64,000 nucleotides of DNA, taken from Metarhizium brunneum. Taxonomy: Eukaryota > Ascomycota > Sordariomycetes > Hypocreales > Clavicipitaceae. Below, one piece after another: positions 10,294 to 22,444 of the stretch (its first letter is position 1; each line of letters starts with the position of its first letter). Both the position numbers and the translations under genes were made by a program. The stretch covers positions 124,001 through 188,000 of the forward strand of contig NC_089427.1 of assembly GCF_013426205.1 (NCBI RefSeq), written 5' to 3'. A model generated the notes under the pieces. It did no database searches, was not told the origin of the DNA, and saw only the letters and a program-made list of their open reading frames with translations.

Positions 10294-10650
10294 ATGCCTT
10301 TAGCAGTTACTGCAGAACCACTATACCCAAACAGTGATGGGCCAGATCCGGGCTGGCAGCCGCCCCTGATAGATCCTCCAAACCCACCATGGGAACCAGT
10401 TGCTCTCTTTTGGTTGATGGTGGTGATGCTTTTTATCGGTTTTCTAGTAGCGAGACAGAACGAGTCACCGGTGGCATCACACGTCGCGCCGCTCACAGAA
10501 ACAACGCCGTTACGAGGCACAGAACTGCCACCACCACCTTACGAGCCAGGGCCTTTGCTGCACTATCCAGAACCTCTAATGCCTCATCATCATCATCATC
10601 ATCATCCAGGGTCGCCCACACACTATTCAGCGCCGCCAGCGCTCGAATAA
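10294..10650 (+). CDS. Small proline-rich single-pass membrane protein, hypothetical (118 aa)
   Basis: A short open frame with ATG at 10294 (an in-frame TTG lies 6 bp upstream). The N-terminal 35 residues are Pro-rich (DPGWQPPLIDPPNPPW). One hydrophobic segment follows (PVALFWLMVVMLFIGFLVA), then a Pro-rich tail with a run of seven His. It has no recognised domain. Its upstream region is the duplicated segment shared with the LysM-WSC gene. The composition suggests a small membrane protein, but it could be a chance frame. Confidence 0.45.
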   Translation: MPLAVTAEPLYPNSDGPDPGWQPPLIDPPNPPWEPVALFWLMVVMLFIGFLVARQNESPVASHVAPLTETTPLRGTELPPPPYEPGPLLHYPEPLMPHHHHHHHPGSPTHYSAPPALE

Positions 10651-11810
10651 ATCTAGTGTTTTGAGTTTAGCAGCCTAGGCACGGCACTATAAGGCAAAGG
10701 AAATCTTACCAGACCAGACACACGCTGGCTTTGTTGTATTGGGCGATTGGATAGGCGGCGAGGTGGGGGTTTTTTAAATTGTCCTATGCAGCCAATTATA
10801 ATACCGTTATGCCTGGCCTGTAAGCAACCCAGGCTTGTTGTCACGCATATAGATCTTTTTCCCAGGTATAATTACAATAACGTCTAGTGCTAGATTTATA
10901 ACTACATACTAATAGTAAAAATATGATACTTATATGCTTATACGTGTTTTAAGCTCGAGGCTAGAAGTTCGGGCCTAGGCAGGACCTTTATGCTGCCGGC
11001 CCGGACCCGGACCAGATAAACCCTGGAGCAGGCACGAATATATATTAAGTAAAAAAAAGGGGAAAAGGGAATTTTTTTCTTTTCTTTTTCTTTAAGTTTA
11101 TTCTTACTATTATTACCGTATACGTGCAGCCGCAAGTATAGCTAGTTGATTATAATGCGAACTTTTATAATATACTCACGCTATTCCTCTATTATCTTAA
11201 ACAAGTTTTGTTTTCAGACTAGCTACTTTAACTAGTTCTTTTACCGGGACTTATCTAGTGCCCCTTATATATTTAGAATATAAGTTATATAAAAGAACTT
11301 CAAGAGTAATACTTATATAAAGATTACCAGCAATCTCTTGGCGGTTATATCTTATAAATACCTAAGTAGTTTTTACTATTAAGCTACTATACTTACAAGG
11401 GGGCAAGAAGAAGAACAGCTATAACTTATTCTCTTAATTTAGAGGCCGATTACTTTGTGCTATTTAGTTATTAAATTATTTATTAGTAATAAGAAGTTGT
11501 CAGATATAGTTAATTTCCTGTAAACCCTACTAATCAGAAGTTATCTCTTTAAAAGTCAAGTATCTTCTAGGGGACTTGCTGCCTTATAACTTATAAGAAA
11601 TATCGCTAATACTAAGTAGATAACATAATAAGGTAACAAATATAATATAGCTGTTTATACCTGATAGTGTTATTAGTATAACTAGTATTACTCAAGTCTC
11701 GGAAGACTAGCGAGCGGTCCTAGACGGATAGTCACATATCCAATAGGTGAATTGACTTTGCAGGATTGCCTTCTGAACCTGATGACGGCTGTCCGCATTG
11801 AAAGGACATG
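10651..11810. other. AT-rich gene-poor block
   Basis: A long AT-rich stretch, mostly lacking open frames, of the kind made by RIP. A GC-richer island near 10950-11040 (GGGCCTAGGCAGG, GGCCCGGACCCGGACC) may be a remnant of a repeat. I see no coding motif. Confidence 0.5.
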
Positions 11811-13181
11811 CTAGTATCCATACCCCCGTCGCCGAAGCGCACTCCAGTGATATATAGCAGGGTTCCCTTCTGCAATTGGGCGGCGGACGTAGTATTTGAC
11901 AGGCTTTGTCCTGTTATCGCCTTCACGATTCAGGATTTCCGTCCCGACCACGAACTTGCCCGCATATTTTCTAGACTCTCCCTCGTCAAGGAAGTGAACC
12001 AATCCAGTGTACCCTTGGTCGCTCTTCTCAAGCACAGTGTCAATGTGAAGCTTGGTAACAGCCGCCGATTTACTAATGCAGTAATCGATGACAGGTCGAA
12101 GAGTTCCCTCTTCCAGACGTATTACCTCGGCAGATATCTCAACTGCCTTTGTGCGCTGAATCAAGTTCAGCAAGTCTGCCTCTCTTACACTAGCTCCCCT
12201 TATCCTGCATCGCTTTAGCATGGGCGGATTATGGAGCTCAGCCACATACCGAAGTATGTCTTGACGTGGGAAGTTAATAAGCAGGCGCCTTTTTGGCCAC
12301 ACGATGGAGAGGTAATGTAGCTCAAAGTGACTGAGACGGGGACAGGCAGCAATAAAACTCGCCAAACCAGTGAAATTGCCCTCTTGACCAGATTCTGTCA
12401 TGATCTCTTGGTCCCTCTGCGTTGGTTGTCGGTCGGCTTCTTTGTCTTCCGAACCGCAATCGCTGAGATCCTCGTCTATCTCTTCATCTTCATCAAATGC
12501 AAATACTCTATCCGTGAGACTTATTGAGAGTGTCGTAACAGCTGTCAACGAATCGACAAGGCTAGCGTCTGTCCAGTCAAACATATTTAATTGATCGCAA
12601 GACAGGCTGCAATTCTGCATGTCTCGATCGTTGAAGATGTTCATTTCTCTGACGCGTAATTTGCTAGCAGCCAAAGCCCGGATGACCGTGTTGAAAGTAT
12701 GAATAGTACATTGCCATAGGCTCCTTAGCGGATATACATTTCCCGTACTATGCGGTAGGTCCCTTTTGTGGTTTTTCGTCGAAACTGCCACTCGTAGTGA
12801 AAGTGACGGCAGAATGCAATTTTTGCCTTTCGCGATTCCATCGAATGCTTGGCTCAGCAGGTAAATTTGGTCTTCAGTTTGAGCACTGCAGCTGTATTTC
12901 CTGTGCCACGAGGGAAGCGTGCTATCGTCAAGCTCATGAATAATTCCGACGATATTCAATGTGTTGACCTTGGACAAGGGACTGTCTGTCCGCGTTGCTT
13001 CCGCAAAAGCGAGCAGAGAATTCGTTGTTAAATCGACATACAAGGACTTGAAAAACCTGCTACAGGCTTTCGTAGCCAGAGTTGCGCAGCTAAGTCGTAG
13101 ATTGCGAATGTCAGCCAAGTCCAGCAGCTCAACGATGTGTTCAATGACCGGAAGCGGACAGGTCTGTAAACTTGGTGACAT
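11811..13181 (-). CDS. F-box domain protein (456 aa)
   Basis: A single-exon gene with an ATG start. Residues about 7-45 form an F-box (LPVIEHIVELLDLADIRNLR, LSCATLATKAC), which binds Skp1 in SCF ubiquitin ligases. The rest is a divergent, leucine-rich region with an acidic stretch (DEDEEIDEDLSDCGSEDKE, about residues 232-252), presumably for substrate binding. Such F-box proteins are greatly expanded in filamentous ascomycetes, and their targets are mostly unknown. The frame is intact along its whole length. It is presumably nuclear or cytosolic. Confidence 0.75.
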   Translation of the reverse strand: MSPSLQTCPLPVIEHIVELLDLADIRNLRLSCATLATKACSRFFKSLYVDLTTNSLLAFAEATRTDSPLSKVNTLNIVGIIHELDDSTLPSWHRKYSCSAQTEDQIYLLSQAFDGIAKGKNCILPSLSLRVAVSTKNHKRDLPHSTGNVYPLRSLWQCTIHTFNTVIRALAASKLRVREMNIFNDRDMQNCSLSCDQLNMFDWTDASLVDSLTAVTTLSISLTDRVFAFDEDEEIDEDLSDCGSEDKEADRQPTQRDQEIMTESGQEGNFTGLASFIAACPRLSHFELHYLSIVWPKRRLLINFPRQDILRYVAELHNPPMLKRCRIRGASVREADLLNLIQRTKAVEISAEVIRLEEGTLRPVIDYCISKSAAVTKLHIDTVLEKSDQGYTGLVHFLDEGESRKYAGKFVVGTEILNREGDNRTKPVKYYVRRPIAEGNPAIYHWSALRRRGYGY

Positions 13182-13541
13182 GTTTGCAATTCCTCTCGAA
13201 CACCCACGAGAAGGCCAGGCGAGAGCGTCTGGTTATAAGTTGCCGATTCGTAAATGGAGCTAGACGAAACAGTTGACATTCAACCAAACCATGGTGAAAA
13301 AAGGAGAGGGCTGTGAATCGCCCGTGTGGGGACTGGGTAGTATTTATGTTGGGTCAACTCGATGGGGGACATTGATGGAACTCGTGTGTTGCGGGACAGA
13401 TGTCTGGTCAAGTTTTGCTGCCAGGCTATATATCGATTCCTTCCTTGCTATACCGCGGTTATTACTCGTCGCCACGGCGACTCCCGCCAACAACATGGCC
13501 TAGGCTTTGCCGGTCTTGTCCTCCCAACACTTGAGAAGAAG
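13182..13541. other. Intergenic region
   Basis: This holds the promoter side of the F-box gene and the 3' end region of the P450 gene; both are read on the minus strand. No other feature is visible. Confidence 0.4.
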
Positions 13542-15270
13542 CTACGTGTCTTCTGTCTTGATAGTATCCTCTGTTACAATGGCAAAAGTCTTTTCAGATT
13601 TTTCAAGAGTAATAGCCCTTTTGACATGCTCAAAACCCTCTCTGGTTTTGACTTGTACCTCGATATCACCATCTGGCTCCATTATGACGGCAGCAACATT
13701 GGTGTTTGCAGTCGTGGGATGCTTCCATTCTCCCCCTACGGGCTTCATGTCTAGTCTTGCAATAAGGGTTGCCACGGTGGCCAGGACCTCATTTGTCGCA
13801 AAGTGTCGGCCGGGACAGAGAGTCTTGCCGCCGCCAAACGCGCGGAAGCAGACATCACGCGGGCGATTTTGTCTCTCCTCGGAAAGGAACCGGCGTGGGT
13901 TGAAGTCGGAGACATTGGAGCCCCAGAGTCGGGCATCCTGGTGGATGATGCGGCTGGGCATCTGCAACATGGCGCCTTTCTTCAGCAACCAGTTGTCGAG
14001 ATATGTGTCTTCCATGACCTCGCGCACCGAGGTTCCCATTGAGCTGTAGCGAAGCACTTCTTGGTACGAGGACAGCAGCAAGGGACAACTCTCCTTGAGC
14101 TTGGTAATATCCACAGTTTTGACGGTGCGACCGTTCTCGGTTGTTGTTTCGGTGCAGGCGTCAATCTCCTCCCGGATATCGCCGAGGAGACCGGGATGGG
14201 AGTGTAGCAGAAGGAGAGTCCAGAAGGCTGCTGGCGCCGTGTTGACCAGTATCGCAATTGAGCCTCCCACCTCGTAACGGGCAATATCTTCCAGTGGAAC
14301 GTTATTATTGACCTCGGCCTGATAGCGTTTCTGCGCAAGAGCCGAGGCCTTTTGAATTCCCCCAGCCTTGTAGTATGCTTCGAAGGCCTTGGCGACCTTG
14401 GTTCGAGCCGCGATTGGCTTTCGTGCAGTAATGGAAGGAAGGACGCCAACAAGTATGTACATGAGTCCGCTCTCAAATTCCCTACAGCGTAAATATATAT
14501 CAATCAGACAAGGGTGACTGTTGGCCCGAATCAAGTCTACTGACCAGAAAGCATCGGCAACGGCCTTGTCGTCGTACGGGTTCATGGGACCGTAGACAGA
14601 TCTAGTCGTAGCCGTGGTAATGGTATCCTTGAGCCAGGCGTTCATATCAATCCGCCGGGATTCCCCCTCGGGCGGCTGCAGTAAATCCAGCGATTTTGCA
14701 ATTTCCTGAACCATGACGCGGTTCATATCGTCGAGCAATGAGCCGGGCTTCAAGGCAGCTCTCATGGCTGCGTAAGACTCCATGGAGAGACCAAAGTCGC
14801 CCTCGTCGCCATTGACGTTTTTGGCCAAGATGGCCTGGGCTTCGAGGCTGGCTCCGCAGACAGTGGATGCAAACTTGGCCTCAATGGGCGGGAATGCCAG
14901 CGTTTTATACTGTTTCTGGACCTTCTGAATGAGTTCAGGCTGGGTAACCACGTACATCTTCTGGCCCGGGAGAGTCAATGTATAGATGGGAGAATCCATC
15001 TGCTGACTGATGCAAAGTAAGAATATTTCATCAAGTCTCCAATGCATGCTAGAGGATATCGCGAGGGATAAATTACCCGATTTGGACATAGTAATTAAAC
15101 TTACTGCGTGCAAGTCCAACCATGTGGCCGATCAAGGGAATCCGCTGAGGCGCCACCGGCGGCTCGCGAGGACCATGGCTGCTAAACATGTTGAGAATAG
15201 AGAAGCAGGCCAGAGTGACAACGGTGGTCAAGACAAGGAGGGTTGCGGGATCAGAAACAGCGAAGGACAT
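13542..15270 (-). CDS. Cytochrome P450, CYP7/CYP8-like type (531 aa)
   Basis: My model is complement(join(13542..14481, 14545..15006, 15077..15270)). Intron 1 (70 bp) joins YYVQIG to QQMDSPIY. Intron 2 (63 bp, a multiple of three, no stop) would insert 21 residues; removing it restores DAFWEFESGL. I chose the ATG at 15270 because it opens a membrane anchor (LLVLTTVVTLACFSIL) before the Pro-rich hinge; the frame stays open up to 15618, probably as leader. The ExxR motif is EVLR. The heme loop is FGGGKTLCPGR with Cys about 441. The I helix reads GGSIAILVNTAPAAFW and lacks the usual acid-alcohol pair, as in CYP7/CYP8 and some rearranging P450s. It is probably bound to the endoplasmic reticulum; the substrate is unknown. 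Confidence 0.85.
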
Positions 15271-16252
15271 GACGCTGACAGAAGAATGCTGGAGGGAACA
15301 GGGGATGAGGTCGATGAGCGCGTGGATGACGGGCTTCGCGAGGGGCTCACACAGAGCGGAAACATAAGAAGAAAAATCCCAGGGCTGGGGAAATGCGTTG
15401 GTCCGTGTAAATGGCGTGGTTGAGGGTGCTAAAGCCAGCCGGTATGCAATCTGACCTCGAACGCGTAAACACCAGGTGTTTCTTAGACGCAAATGCTGCG
15501 CTGCAAAGCTTACTTGACTGTTCCAAGGCCGAGGGAGGTTGGATTGGGGGCAGAGATGAGGAGAGAAGGGGGCCGAGTGCAGCCGATCATTCCATACAGC
15601 TTGACGAGGCTGCGCCATTACAACGTGTCAGGTTGGGTCGTTGTTTGGGAGGGGGGGCTGCTACCTAGCTGAGAACACTGCCTTATGACGAGGCCAAAGT
15701 TTTGTGATACGTCAACTTGCACTGCGTTGCGTTGCATCAGTCCAGCTGTTGGCGTCGGTGCTTTCATTTCTTTGGGCCACCGTTGACTGTCCTGCGGCTC
15801 CAGACCTGAAATTGGCGCAAACACGATCCTCCCATCCCTGTATAGCCATCCCAGGACAACATTGAACGTTTGAAGTGTCGGCAAAGAGCCAGGTGAGGCG
15901 ACGACGAGAGCCTCGGTTTGCCGACCGTCGATTTTGTGTATCTGAAAACGCAAATGCTGGGAGACTAGCACGTTGTCTGCATAAATGGTAAAGCAAGTAG
16001 GTATATTCAAACTAAATACGAAGTAGCGCCTTGAAATCAAGTTGCTCCAGGCTTGTTCGGCAGCTTACATTATGCCACTCGTTTCTCGCTCCCACGCCAA
16101 CATTCACTTCGATATCGTGTATTCGGCCATGACAAATATAAACGTCGCTTGTTACCCGTCGACAAGTTGACTACATCTCGAGTTTGGTCTTCTTTCGGAT
16201 GCTGCCGTTACCCAGGTTCATCTCCCGCAGCTATAATGAGTCGGCCTCGCTA
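15271..16252. other. Intergenic region
   Basis: The 5' region of the P450 gene. Open frames at 15271-15618 and 15618-16040 (minus strand) show no motif and are probably leader and chance. It separates the P450 from a decayed membrane-protein gene. Confidence 0.4.
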
Positions 16253-17254
16253 TCATCCCAAGCCATGTATCGCTCGGCGGCGCTGGATGGGGGCAAGTGA
16301 TAGGATTGTGAATGCTCTCTGTGTCTTTGCCTTCCCTATTGTCACGTAAATGAGGACAAGAGGAAACACGTCGGTAACAACATTACCGACACCCTGGGTG
16401 ACAACAAGGCTCCGTGTTCGCGTACACATGGGTGAGACCAAGGCGGCAAGAAAATCGAGTTGTGAAGATCCCGTAGGTGAGCACATGACGGCAAAGGCAA
16501 TGGATATGGACAGGTGCCAAACCGAAATGACGACAATACCGGTGATGGAGACAACGCGCATCCATTGTAGAACGCTGAAAAGCTGAAGGTAAAGAATAAA
16601 GACGGAGATTTTGACAAAGCAAATAGCCAACGGGCTGACTACTTCAACGAGGAGACCAAGCTTGGTTGGTGATGAGCCTTTCGCGTTCTCGCGGAGAGAC
16701 TCAAACAACTTGGAAATAAAGACTTACGACGAGCTGTGATTTTGTAAACGAGCTTAGAACAACATTCCATGCTTCTTCCCCAAATGCACCTCCGGAAACG
16801 CCTATGAAGCAATTAGCGGCAATGCACAAATGTTGACCTGACAAAAAGTTGATGATACAAGTTATAGTCATAACGGTAAAGGCGAGGCAAAGCATCTGGA
16901 CCGAGTCAGTCATCACTGTGGGCAATGACGAATGCAAAAAAACGGACTAATCCTGTAATGAAGACGACTTTAACCCTCCTTATTAGTTGCCACAGAGCGA
17001 AATAGAAGAACGGGGCGCTGATGAGGAGACGAATTGTAAAACTGACTTTCGTCGGCCACGGTAGCCTTCCGGTGAGCGTATGCTATTGAAACGAATCGGA
17101 TAAACGCAAACATCAGAATTAATGGGATGCATACGCTGGCAGTGATGTAAACTTGGTAGGCATTAGAGTCGGGATTGACGAAGTTGGGCGTTATCCCCGG
17201 AGGTGGTGTTTAAATGGGATATTGCAGATTGCGTGACAGCATGTCGGTGTCCAT
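16253..17254 (-). pseudogene. Decayed fungal rhodopsin-domain membrane protein
   Basis: Fragments match the order of the fungal integral membrane family related to PTH11-like receptors. The N-terminal exon (start near 17254) has a stop TAA at 17210-17212, then continues PPGITPNFVNPDSNAYQV and a first membrane segment (ITASVCIPLILMFAF). A second exon reads FGEEAWNVVLSSFTKSQLV. A GTAAGT intron of about 67 bp then leads to LGLLVEVVSPLAICFVKIS, ILYLQLFSVLQWMRV and CSPTGSSQLDF. The frame ends shortly after the fifth helix (RRRAIHGLG), so the C-terminal helices and tail are missing. The nonsense codon and truncation make this a pseudogene. Confidence 0.65.
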
Positions 17255-18959
17255 TAGTCCTGTCACGGCGTCGATGACGGACGACAGTACTTTGAAATGA
17301 ATGAAAAGGAAAAATATGCTTAACACAGGTGAAGTTGGAGCATTTGGGATAAAACTATTGTTGACGGGAGAGCCGCGGCTTTTACCAACGGTGAAGATCC
17401 AAGCGAGATGACGGCGTCACTCCGGTTAGACTGCCAATGGTTCCTAAATGCTTGACTCGGGTATCTAGTGAGTGTCGTTACTTCTAATGACATCCTGTGG
17501 CTTGCGGCGCTAGCCTTGTTGCCTTCATACCGCTTACATGTCTGCTAGCTGGGGGCGGTATTGCAGATGGAGGCGGCAATTTGTCGCAGACGGGGCGAGA
17601 CTCATGTAACCCAACGTCCCTTCAACAAAAGGGTGCTGAGGAAACAAGGTGTGGTGTCCCAACTACATGTTTTGTATCAATCGTGAGTCGACACAACACT
17701 TGCACCTCCGATTTCAAAAGGGCGTGTTCAAAAGGGCGTGGGGATCATTCAGCATACGGATTGCCTTGATGTATTGACCAGTCTTCAAGCAAGGGAAATT
17801 GGCCTATAACCCCGATACGGAAAATCCAGCCTTGGCCTGTTTACGATATTATCCTGACGAAAAGGATACTATAATAGAGGTGCGTGAAGAATACTGTGGA
17901 ATTAAGATCTTTTATAACTTTACCGCTCGCGTAGCAATAGAGACAGATTTTAGGGTTTAAAGAAAGGGAACAACTTAGCGATAATATACGTATTTTAATA
18001 ACATTCAAGTGATATTGTACTTGACGTGCTATGGCGTTATATGCGCGTATATACATGAAGGTGCTATACAGCACACGTATCATGTAATCAACGTGAAATA
18101 GCATCATGTGCAAGGTCTAGCCTGTGGCTTCTATGAACAGCGAGCCTTGCTGGTATCTCTAGCTTACAAAACTCACGCACTCCTTTTACATGTATTCTGC
18201 TGTAACGTTTCACCGCCATCGGTCATAATAATAGGTCTTATTCATTCCTCGTGGGAATCTGCAAAACATTAGTCGAAATAGGGGGTCGACCTTGGCAGCT
18301 TACATATGTTGGCAAGAAATAATGCAATTTATTCCCCGAGAAGGCCCATAAAACTAGTATTAAGGCTATACAATTATATTAAGTTAATACGGTAAGTAGG
18401 GTATATAACTTGGCTTAATAAGTATAACTCGAATATACAATCTCTGTGACTCGATATACCAGCGACAACGGGAACGGGGGATATTCAGCATAAAGAATTA
18501 TGTAGGTAATAAGTATAGCTTAATGCGACATGACTCATCCGGAATACAAAAACCTAATACCTGGTAGAGATAAAATCAATCAAGGGTCCGGTCTTATTAG
18601 AAGTTCCTGTGGGTCAGAGACGTTGCGCCAAATCCACTGTGGAATCCAACTACCCACAATGTTAGCTGATATCGCATTATAGATTGCTGTAGGCATGTCC
18701 AAGACTTACTGCAGTAAGAAGCAGTTTCTACCTGTTGGAGAGCGAAGCTGCTACGAGTCAGGAGGATTATTACGAATCTCTGGCTTCTTGCATACGGCGA
18801 AACGTGGCAATAGCGAGCTTCTGTTTACATAAATTGGGCGTGGCCCTTTCAACTTGGTGAGCATCTCATCACTAGCTTCGACAGTCCAGACTTTGCTCTT
18901 GGCCGCATTTTCTTACACGACCAGACTCTTTCAACCCTACGATCCAGCCTTTTAGCACC
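17255..18959. other. Gene-poor intergenic region
   Basis: About 1.7 kb with no supported gene. The frames at 17497-17769 (plus) and 17841-18113 (minus) have no motif, and the first lacks an ATG start. The central part is AT-rich. The last 100 bp carry the leader of the cysteine-rich gene that follows. Confidence 0.45.
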
Positions 18960-19647
18960 ATGAAGTACGCTGTCCTCCTTGTTGCTGCCACCATGGGCTC
19001 CTGCCTGGCCCAGTCCCCCTCCGGGCAGAAGCTCCCCTTCAAGCCCGCCCCAGAGAAATCGGGCATATGGTGCCCTATTAAGGGCTACGACGAAGATGGA
19101 TGCGGCACCAAGAGATACTACCAGGCCATTAATATGATCAGTCAACAGTCCTAGTTCATCCAGGTTCAACTCTAAACCCCTTTGGGATACTACCGAGGCC
19201 TGCTTTAATGCGCATGAGCAAGAGCCTAAGGAAAATGGCAAGCGCCCTTTTCACTTTGGCTTTAGTGCCGGCCCTGACTGCGCCGACAGACATGGAGGCT
19301 TGATGACGGTAACGTCGTGCGGCACCGAGACGTACTGCAAGGCGATTGATGAATGGGGCAGCGAAGACGGAAGACTGCAGGAGGATATCCGCTGGAGTAG
19401 CACCAAGGAGTGCCTAGACGCCCACGTCCCTGAGCCTAGGAACCTGCCCTGGAAGCGGCGTGACAAGGCTAACTTTTGCGGCAGCCGTGCAGATTATAGC
19501 GAGAACACTTGCGGCACCGAGGAGTATTGCAGGTTGCTTGAGAAACAACCAGGCCTAATCTCCACGCCGCCCTATATCGGGACCAAGACACAATGCCTTG
19601 CGGCCCACGTGCCAGATCCGGACGCTATCTGGTTCCCAGTTGACTAG
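18960..19647 (+). pseudogene. Secreted cysteine-rich protein with three internal repeats, frameshifted
   Basis: It opens with a clear signal peptide (MKYAVLLVAATMGSCLAQ). The product consists of three repeats of about 60-75 residues, each with CGT(K/E).YY or CGTE.YC followed by a Cys-Leu/Phe-x-Ala-His-x-x-x-Pro motif (ACFNAHEQEP, ECLDAHVPEP, QCLAAHVPDP). The first frame stops at a TAG near 19152, but the +1 frame continues repeat 1 without loss and runs to TAG 19645-19647. A single-base frameshift therefore lies between about 19133 and 19152. In repeat 1 the second Cys of the CGTxxYC motif is Tyr. I do not recognise the family. It may be an effector-like wall or host-interaction protein, recently broken, or intact with a sequencing error. 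Confidence 0.65.
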
Positions 19648-20899
19648 TCGAGTCTGAGCAGTCAACGCTCTGGGAAGGTCTCGAGCTGTTTTTGTCTTAC
19701 CATAAGACTACCAGACGCCAGGTTTCCGCCCAGTTTCAATGTTCGCCTTCGCTCCACACCCTCGCGCTACGACAATGGTTATGCACCAAAGACCACACTA
19801 ATAAATGGGGAATAGGGTAATAGATTAGTTGAAATAAATCATCTTCTTGTATACTCTTGCATAATACAGATCAATCCATAGACTAGGATCAAGGCATTAC
19901 TCGTACGCTACAAGTATACTATCCGTTATCGACGATCAAGTAATTATTTGCAGGAAGTTATATATTCCAGGCACCAAGCTCGAGGCCTTCTGCTGTCAGA
20001 GTCTTGCAATAAAAGTGGTCCAAACATCGAGTAGGCTGCAGTTTGGACTGGTATACTGTCTCCAGTTGGGCCACAGTCTGGCAGTGATCCTAGAGGAGTG
20101 TCGGAGCATTGCATTCGGTTTCATCGATACATAATACGGTCCTTTTCACGTCTTCGGTGATTCCCACGTCAGGAACCGGTAGCTGCGGTAGTCAGGACGG
20201 TGTGGTACGCATGGAATTTAAATGCTGATAAGCGTATTACCAGCAAGAACATATCGTCTACCTCCGAATCCTCCCGCGAAGCTTGGCCTGCGGAGCAGTC
20301 TTGGCCTCCATTGCTGGGATCCCCTTGCATGTTTAAACTTGAGAATCTTTCTGGTCTATATATCGTTTCCCGGTTAGCCTCTCAGATGGACTTACTGATA
20401 AAAGGCATGATGCGGCTGTACTTCTCCCAGTTCAGGCAACGGACAGTAAGAAAGCTTTCTGACGAGGTCTGAGAAATGAACAAATAGTAGTTTATAGTGC
20501 AGAGAGCAGAATAATTCTTTACAGAATCCATTCTAACTATCTGTAAAAGTCGATAAATTGCTACTTGAACTGGGGTGGCTGTGACAACATACATTGTTAG
20601 CAGGCAGGTGAATCCATACAATATACGACTTATTCAAGGGAAGCGTTGAACTGTAGAAAAGTTCCAAGACCGATTTTGCAGCTGTAGGCAGCTGAATACA
20701 GCTCCGAGTCGTGAATCTCGTCTGGAATGCCTTAATTCCGGCTTTGTAGACCCAAATGAGTCCCACGAGTTGCTCGCAGTGGTCTGCTTTTAATTTACCT
20801 AGCTCCCCAGTTGCTATATTGCGCATTCTTCCATCGTCTCAGGTCTTCTTGATGCTTCTAGGTTCAGCAAAGATACTAGCCAGGTGTCTGGAGCCCCTT
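19648..20899. other. Gene-poor intergenic region
   Basis: No supported gene. Short frames on both strands (for example 20200-20472 plus, 20533-20826 minus) lack motifs. The minus-strand frame could be part of the ankyrin relic to the right, but I cannot show it. Confidence 0.4.
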
Positions 20900-21135
20900 G
20901 ATTACGCGAGGGGTGGCGTTGTGTCTCTAAACCGATCTATCAATGTCGGAATTGCCGCCGCTTCTAGAAGTCTCACAACCATCTGCTTGTCCTCGACGAA
21001 ACTTGTACAGTGGAGGGGGGGGCATTGAAGACTGTCTCCTGCATTGGGGTCTGAAGCTTGCTTAAGGGCCTCCTCAACATTTTCTTTATCGTGCGTGCCC
21101 TCACGTGCATAACATTCTACTGCGATGTGCATCGG
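20900..21135 (-). pseudogene. Ankyrin-repeat gene fragment
   Basis: A minus-strand frame reads TPMHIAVECYAREG, then PPLHCTSFVEDKQMVVRLLE and PTLIDRFRDTTPP. These are recognisable as one and a half degraded ankyrin repeats (TPLHxA, VxxLLExGAxPxxxDxxGxTP). A stop follows at once, and no complete repeats flank it. This is a remnant of an ankyrin protein, with low certainty. Confidence 0.4.
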
Positions 21136-22444
21136 TGTCTGGCAGGATATTTGTCTTGATAGTAAGACAATCTACCTTTGTATATTCTAACTTACTTGGG
21201 GTAGCGTCCATGATCGTCTTGGTATGCCGCATCACACTTTGCTTGTTGTAGCACTGACTTGAGGGTTTGAGCTTAGGGTTACGATGGAGGTACATATGTA
21301 TCACAGGGGCTGTCAGGGGCTTCAGCCGGGTATAAAAAGGGCCAATTTCCCGGGTTTTCAGGGCATTCATCTTATTCCTGCAGGCATGACGAATATGACC
21401 TTTTGGCCCAAATCAATGACCCAATTCTGCTGTGTAAATTGCAGTTTTTCACCCAACACCTAGTCTGTCTTGCAGCCTCAGCTAAGGCCACCTGATTGTC
21501 ATGGCAAGATGGTGAGCCCCAACAGATATCGACCAGTCACAAAAGACGAGTAATGTTCCGCGTTGCTTTGAGAAGAGATTCGGAAGACGGCGAATCAACC
21601 GACAAGGCGAAATTACATCAAGGTACCGAGTACCAAGGCCCAGGTGGTATGACAGCGATTAAAACACCGAGGATCAAAAAACCAACAGCACGAGACAGCT
21701 CTGTGCCAATCGCTCTGTGTTGCATGGGAAGCCCGGGGAGTTCTCGTCACGCAAAGTCATGTCGACATGCGACACGACAGGTCAGTAAGCCTACGTAGTA
21801 TTCGTACTGCTATCTGAAAAGACTGGTTGTTGGGCGGACTGTCTTCCAGCCTTGGGCTGCCGCCTATTGAAAAGGCATGAATAGATTGGCCGTCTGATTT
21901 CCGCTGGACAATTACGCTGCAAATTGCAATCCCATCGCTTTGGCAAAGTATACGTCGTCGGGAGACCATTTCATTCCGAGATTGCTGTGCCGGGTAGGAC
22001 AAACTCAGTAAACAGCCTTATTGAGTATTGAGACGAAACTGCGTCGCCCCGCATGTGCCGGGGAGGCAGACACAGATTCTATTCTTGGTCGGATCGGTCT
22101 TGTCCCCTTCTTGTGAGCGTGGGAGACGGGCATATTTACGATGAATGACGGCCGGGGGTAGAAAGGGATCGTCTCGCTCCAGTCCAACAAGACTACAATG
22201 TCAACATGTACTTGGTCTTGTCCGGAGCCGCGCGTGCTCCTCGCTCGCCTGGGAATTGGACCACCTCGTAGGTCATGTCGTGCGATGTCGTCTGGTCCTT
22301 GCCGCGCTCTCCAACTCAAAAATCACCAACCGCCTCGTCCTTGTTCGTCGCAAACCTCCCCCACACTTTGGATGCCATGGAAACCCCAACACCTATCATG
22401 GAAACGGCAATAGTTGAACCGGAGCTGGTCGCTCGCGATAGATC
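21136..22444. other. Gene-poor intergenic region
   Basis: About 1.3 kb without a supported gene. Near 22330-22440 the sequence may be the degraded 5' end of the transporter pseudogene. Confidence 0.4.

Noticed and set aside
15271..15618. N-terminal extension of the P450 up to an ATG at 15618
   Set aside because: It would place about 116 unrelated residues before the membrane anchor. The ATG at 15270 gives a normal P450 start and length.
15618..16040. 140-codon minus-strand frame
   Set aside because: No recognisable motif; probably leader or chance.
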